Positions 22,885 through 23,054 of a stretch of DNA of 23,054 nucleotides are shown here, one piece after another. Both the position numbers and the translations under genes were made by a program. The stretch is from positions 1-23,054 of the forward strand of contig JAUUWJ010000001.1 in the NCBI GenBank assembly GCA_030589175.1, read 5' to 3'. The notes beneath the pieces are model-generated. The model saw only the letters and a list, made by a program, of their open reading frames with translations. It was not told the origin of the DNA and did no database searches. How positions within the stretch are numbered: position 1 is the stretch's first letter; every line of letters starts with the position of its first letter. Source of the DNA: Actinomycetes bacterium. GTDB lineage: Bacteria > Actinomycetota > Aquicultoria > SURF-47 > JAUUWJ01.

Positions 22885-23054
22885 TCAGCTAATCAACCTC
22901 TCAAATTCATCTTCAGTTATTATCTTTACCCCGAGTTTATTCGCTTTATCATATTTAGAGCCCGCCCTTTCTCCCGCTACAACATAGTCGGTTGATTTGC
23001 TTACTGCTGTTGATGTTTGACCGCCCAGTTTCTTTACTAAATCTTCAGCTTCTG
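22885..23054 (-). CDS. ligA: NAD-dependent DNA ligase LigA, C-terminal BRCT domain (5' part beyond window)
   Basis: The last 56 codons of a frame entering from the right edge and ending at TGA 22885-22887. The residues read as a BRCT domain end: LVKKLGGQTSTAVSKSTDYV, then VAGERAGSKYDKANKLGVKI and ITEDEFERLI. This is the typical LigA terminus (VSKxTxYLVxGxxxGSKxxKAxxLGVxIxxExEF). The position just upstream of the gat genes fits a common bacterial order. LigA seals nicks in replication and repair. Catalytic domains are outside the window and cannot be checked. Confidence 0.92.
   Translation of the reverse strand, partial: EAEDLVKKLGGQTSTAVSKSTDYVVAGERAGSKYDKANKLGVKIITEDEFERLIS

Noticed and set aside
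1..23054. CRISPR array, tRNA or rRNA genes, prophage or intact transposase
   Set aside because: No regularly spaced identical repeats, no cloverleaf with CCA-type acceptor stem, and no recognisable integrase or transposase motif was seen on reading both strands.

Overview
The window looks like chromosomal DNA from an uncultured, AT-leaning, Gram-positive-type bacterium, most plausibly a deep-branching or low-GC relative of Actinomycetota. The support is indirect. It has a UPF0182 membrane protein and a secreted SpoIID/LytB protein with the GHG motif at its N terminus, an order I associate with actinobacterial members. It also has a class E-like sortase with the AGHRT signature, a GatCAB operon directly behind ligA, and one candidate leaderless transcript. 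UGA is used as an ordinary stop. I see no tRNA, rRNA, CRISPR array, integrase or intact transposase.

Layout, left to right. Bases 1-6293 hold DNA repair genes: an alkyladenine glycosylase running off the left edge, PolX with its PHP nuclease domain, and an Fpg/MutM glycosylase with an altered zinc finger. Between them sit two unrecognised genes: a 785-residue protein with a membrane-anchored C terminus and a long leader, and a 110-residue protein with a Met/His/Cys-rich head. Bases 6374-8482 are an envelope-signalling unit. It consists of a sortase whose ribosome binding site lies in a hairpin and whose frame breaks at a run of seven A, followed by one ORF that joins an ECF sigma factor, a zinc-finger anti-sigma domain, a membrane span and an acidic outer tail. 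Convergent to it is the SpoIID-like protein, followed by UPF0182.

Bases 13108-15684 (minus strand) form a tightly overlapping operon: PfkB-family sugar kinase, CBS-pair protein, CPA2-type antiporter. Divergent from it are an iron-sulfur flavoprotein of the Isf type and a small two-span membrane protein. Bases 16833-23054 (minus strand) run ligA (C-terminal BRCT only), CPBP protease, CPBP protease, gatC, gatA, a CDF metal transporter, gatB. This unit ends the LigA reading frame and supplies the amidotransferase that makes Gln-tRNA(Gln) and Asn-tRNA(Asn).

The most striking non-coding signal is a two-copy structured element (12967-13081 and 21973-22098). Both copies share a long bulged stem, an inner hairpin and two further hairpins. 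Stem sequences differ by compensating changes, while short loop and junction words are kept. They look like solo RNA ends or guide-RNA-like pieces of an IS200/IS605-type element without its protein, or an unnamed structured RNA; I cannot tell which by eye. A second non-coding theme is four intergenic spacers built from degenerate short words and self-complementary arms.
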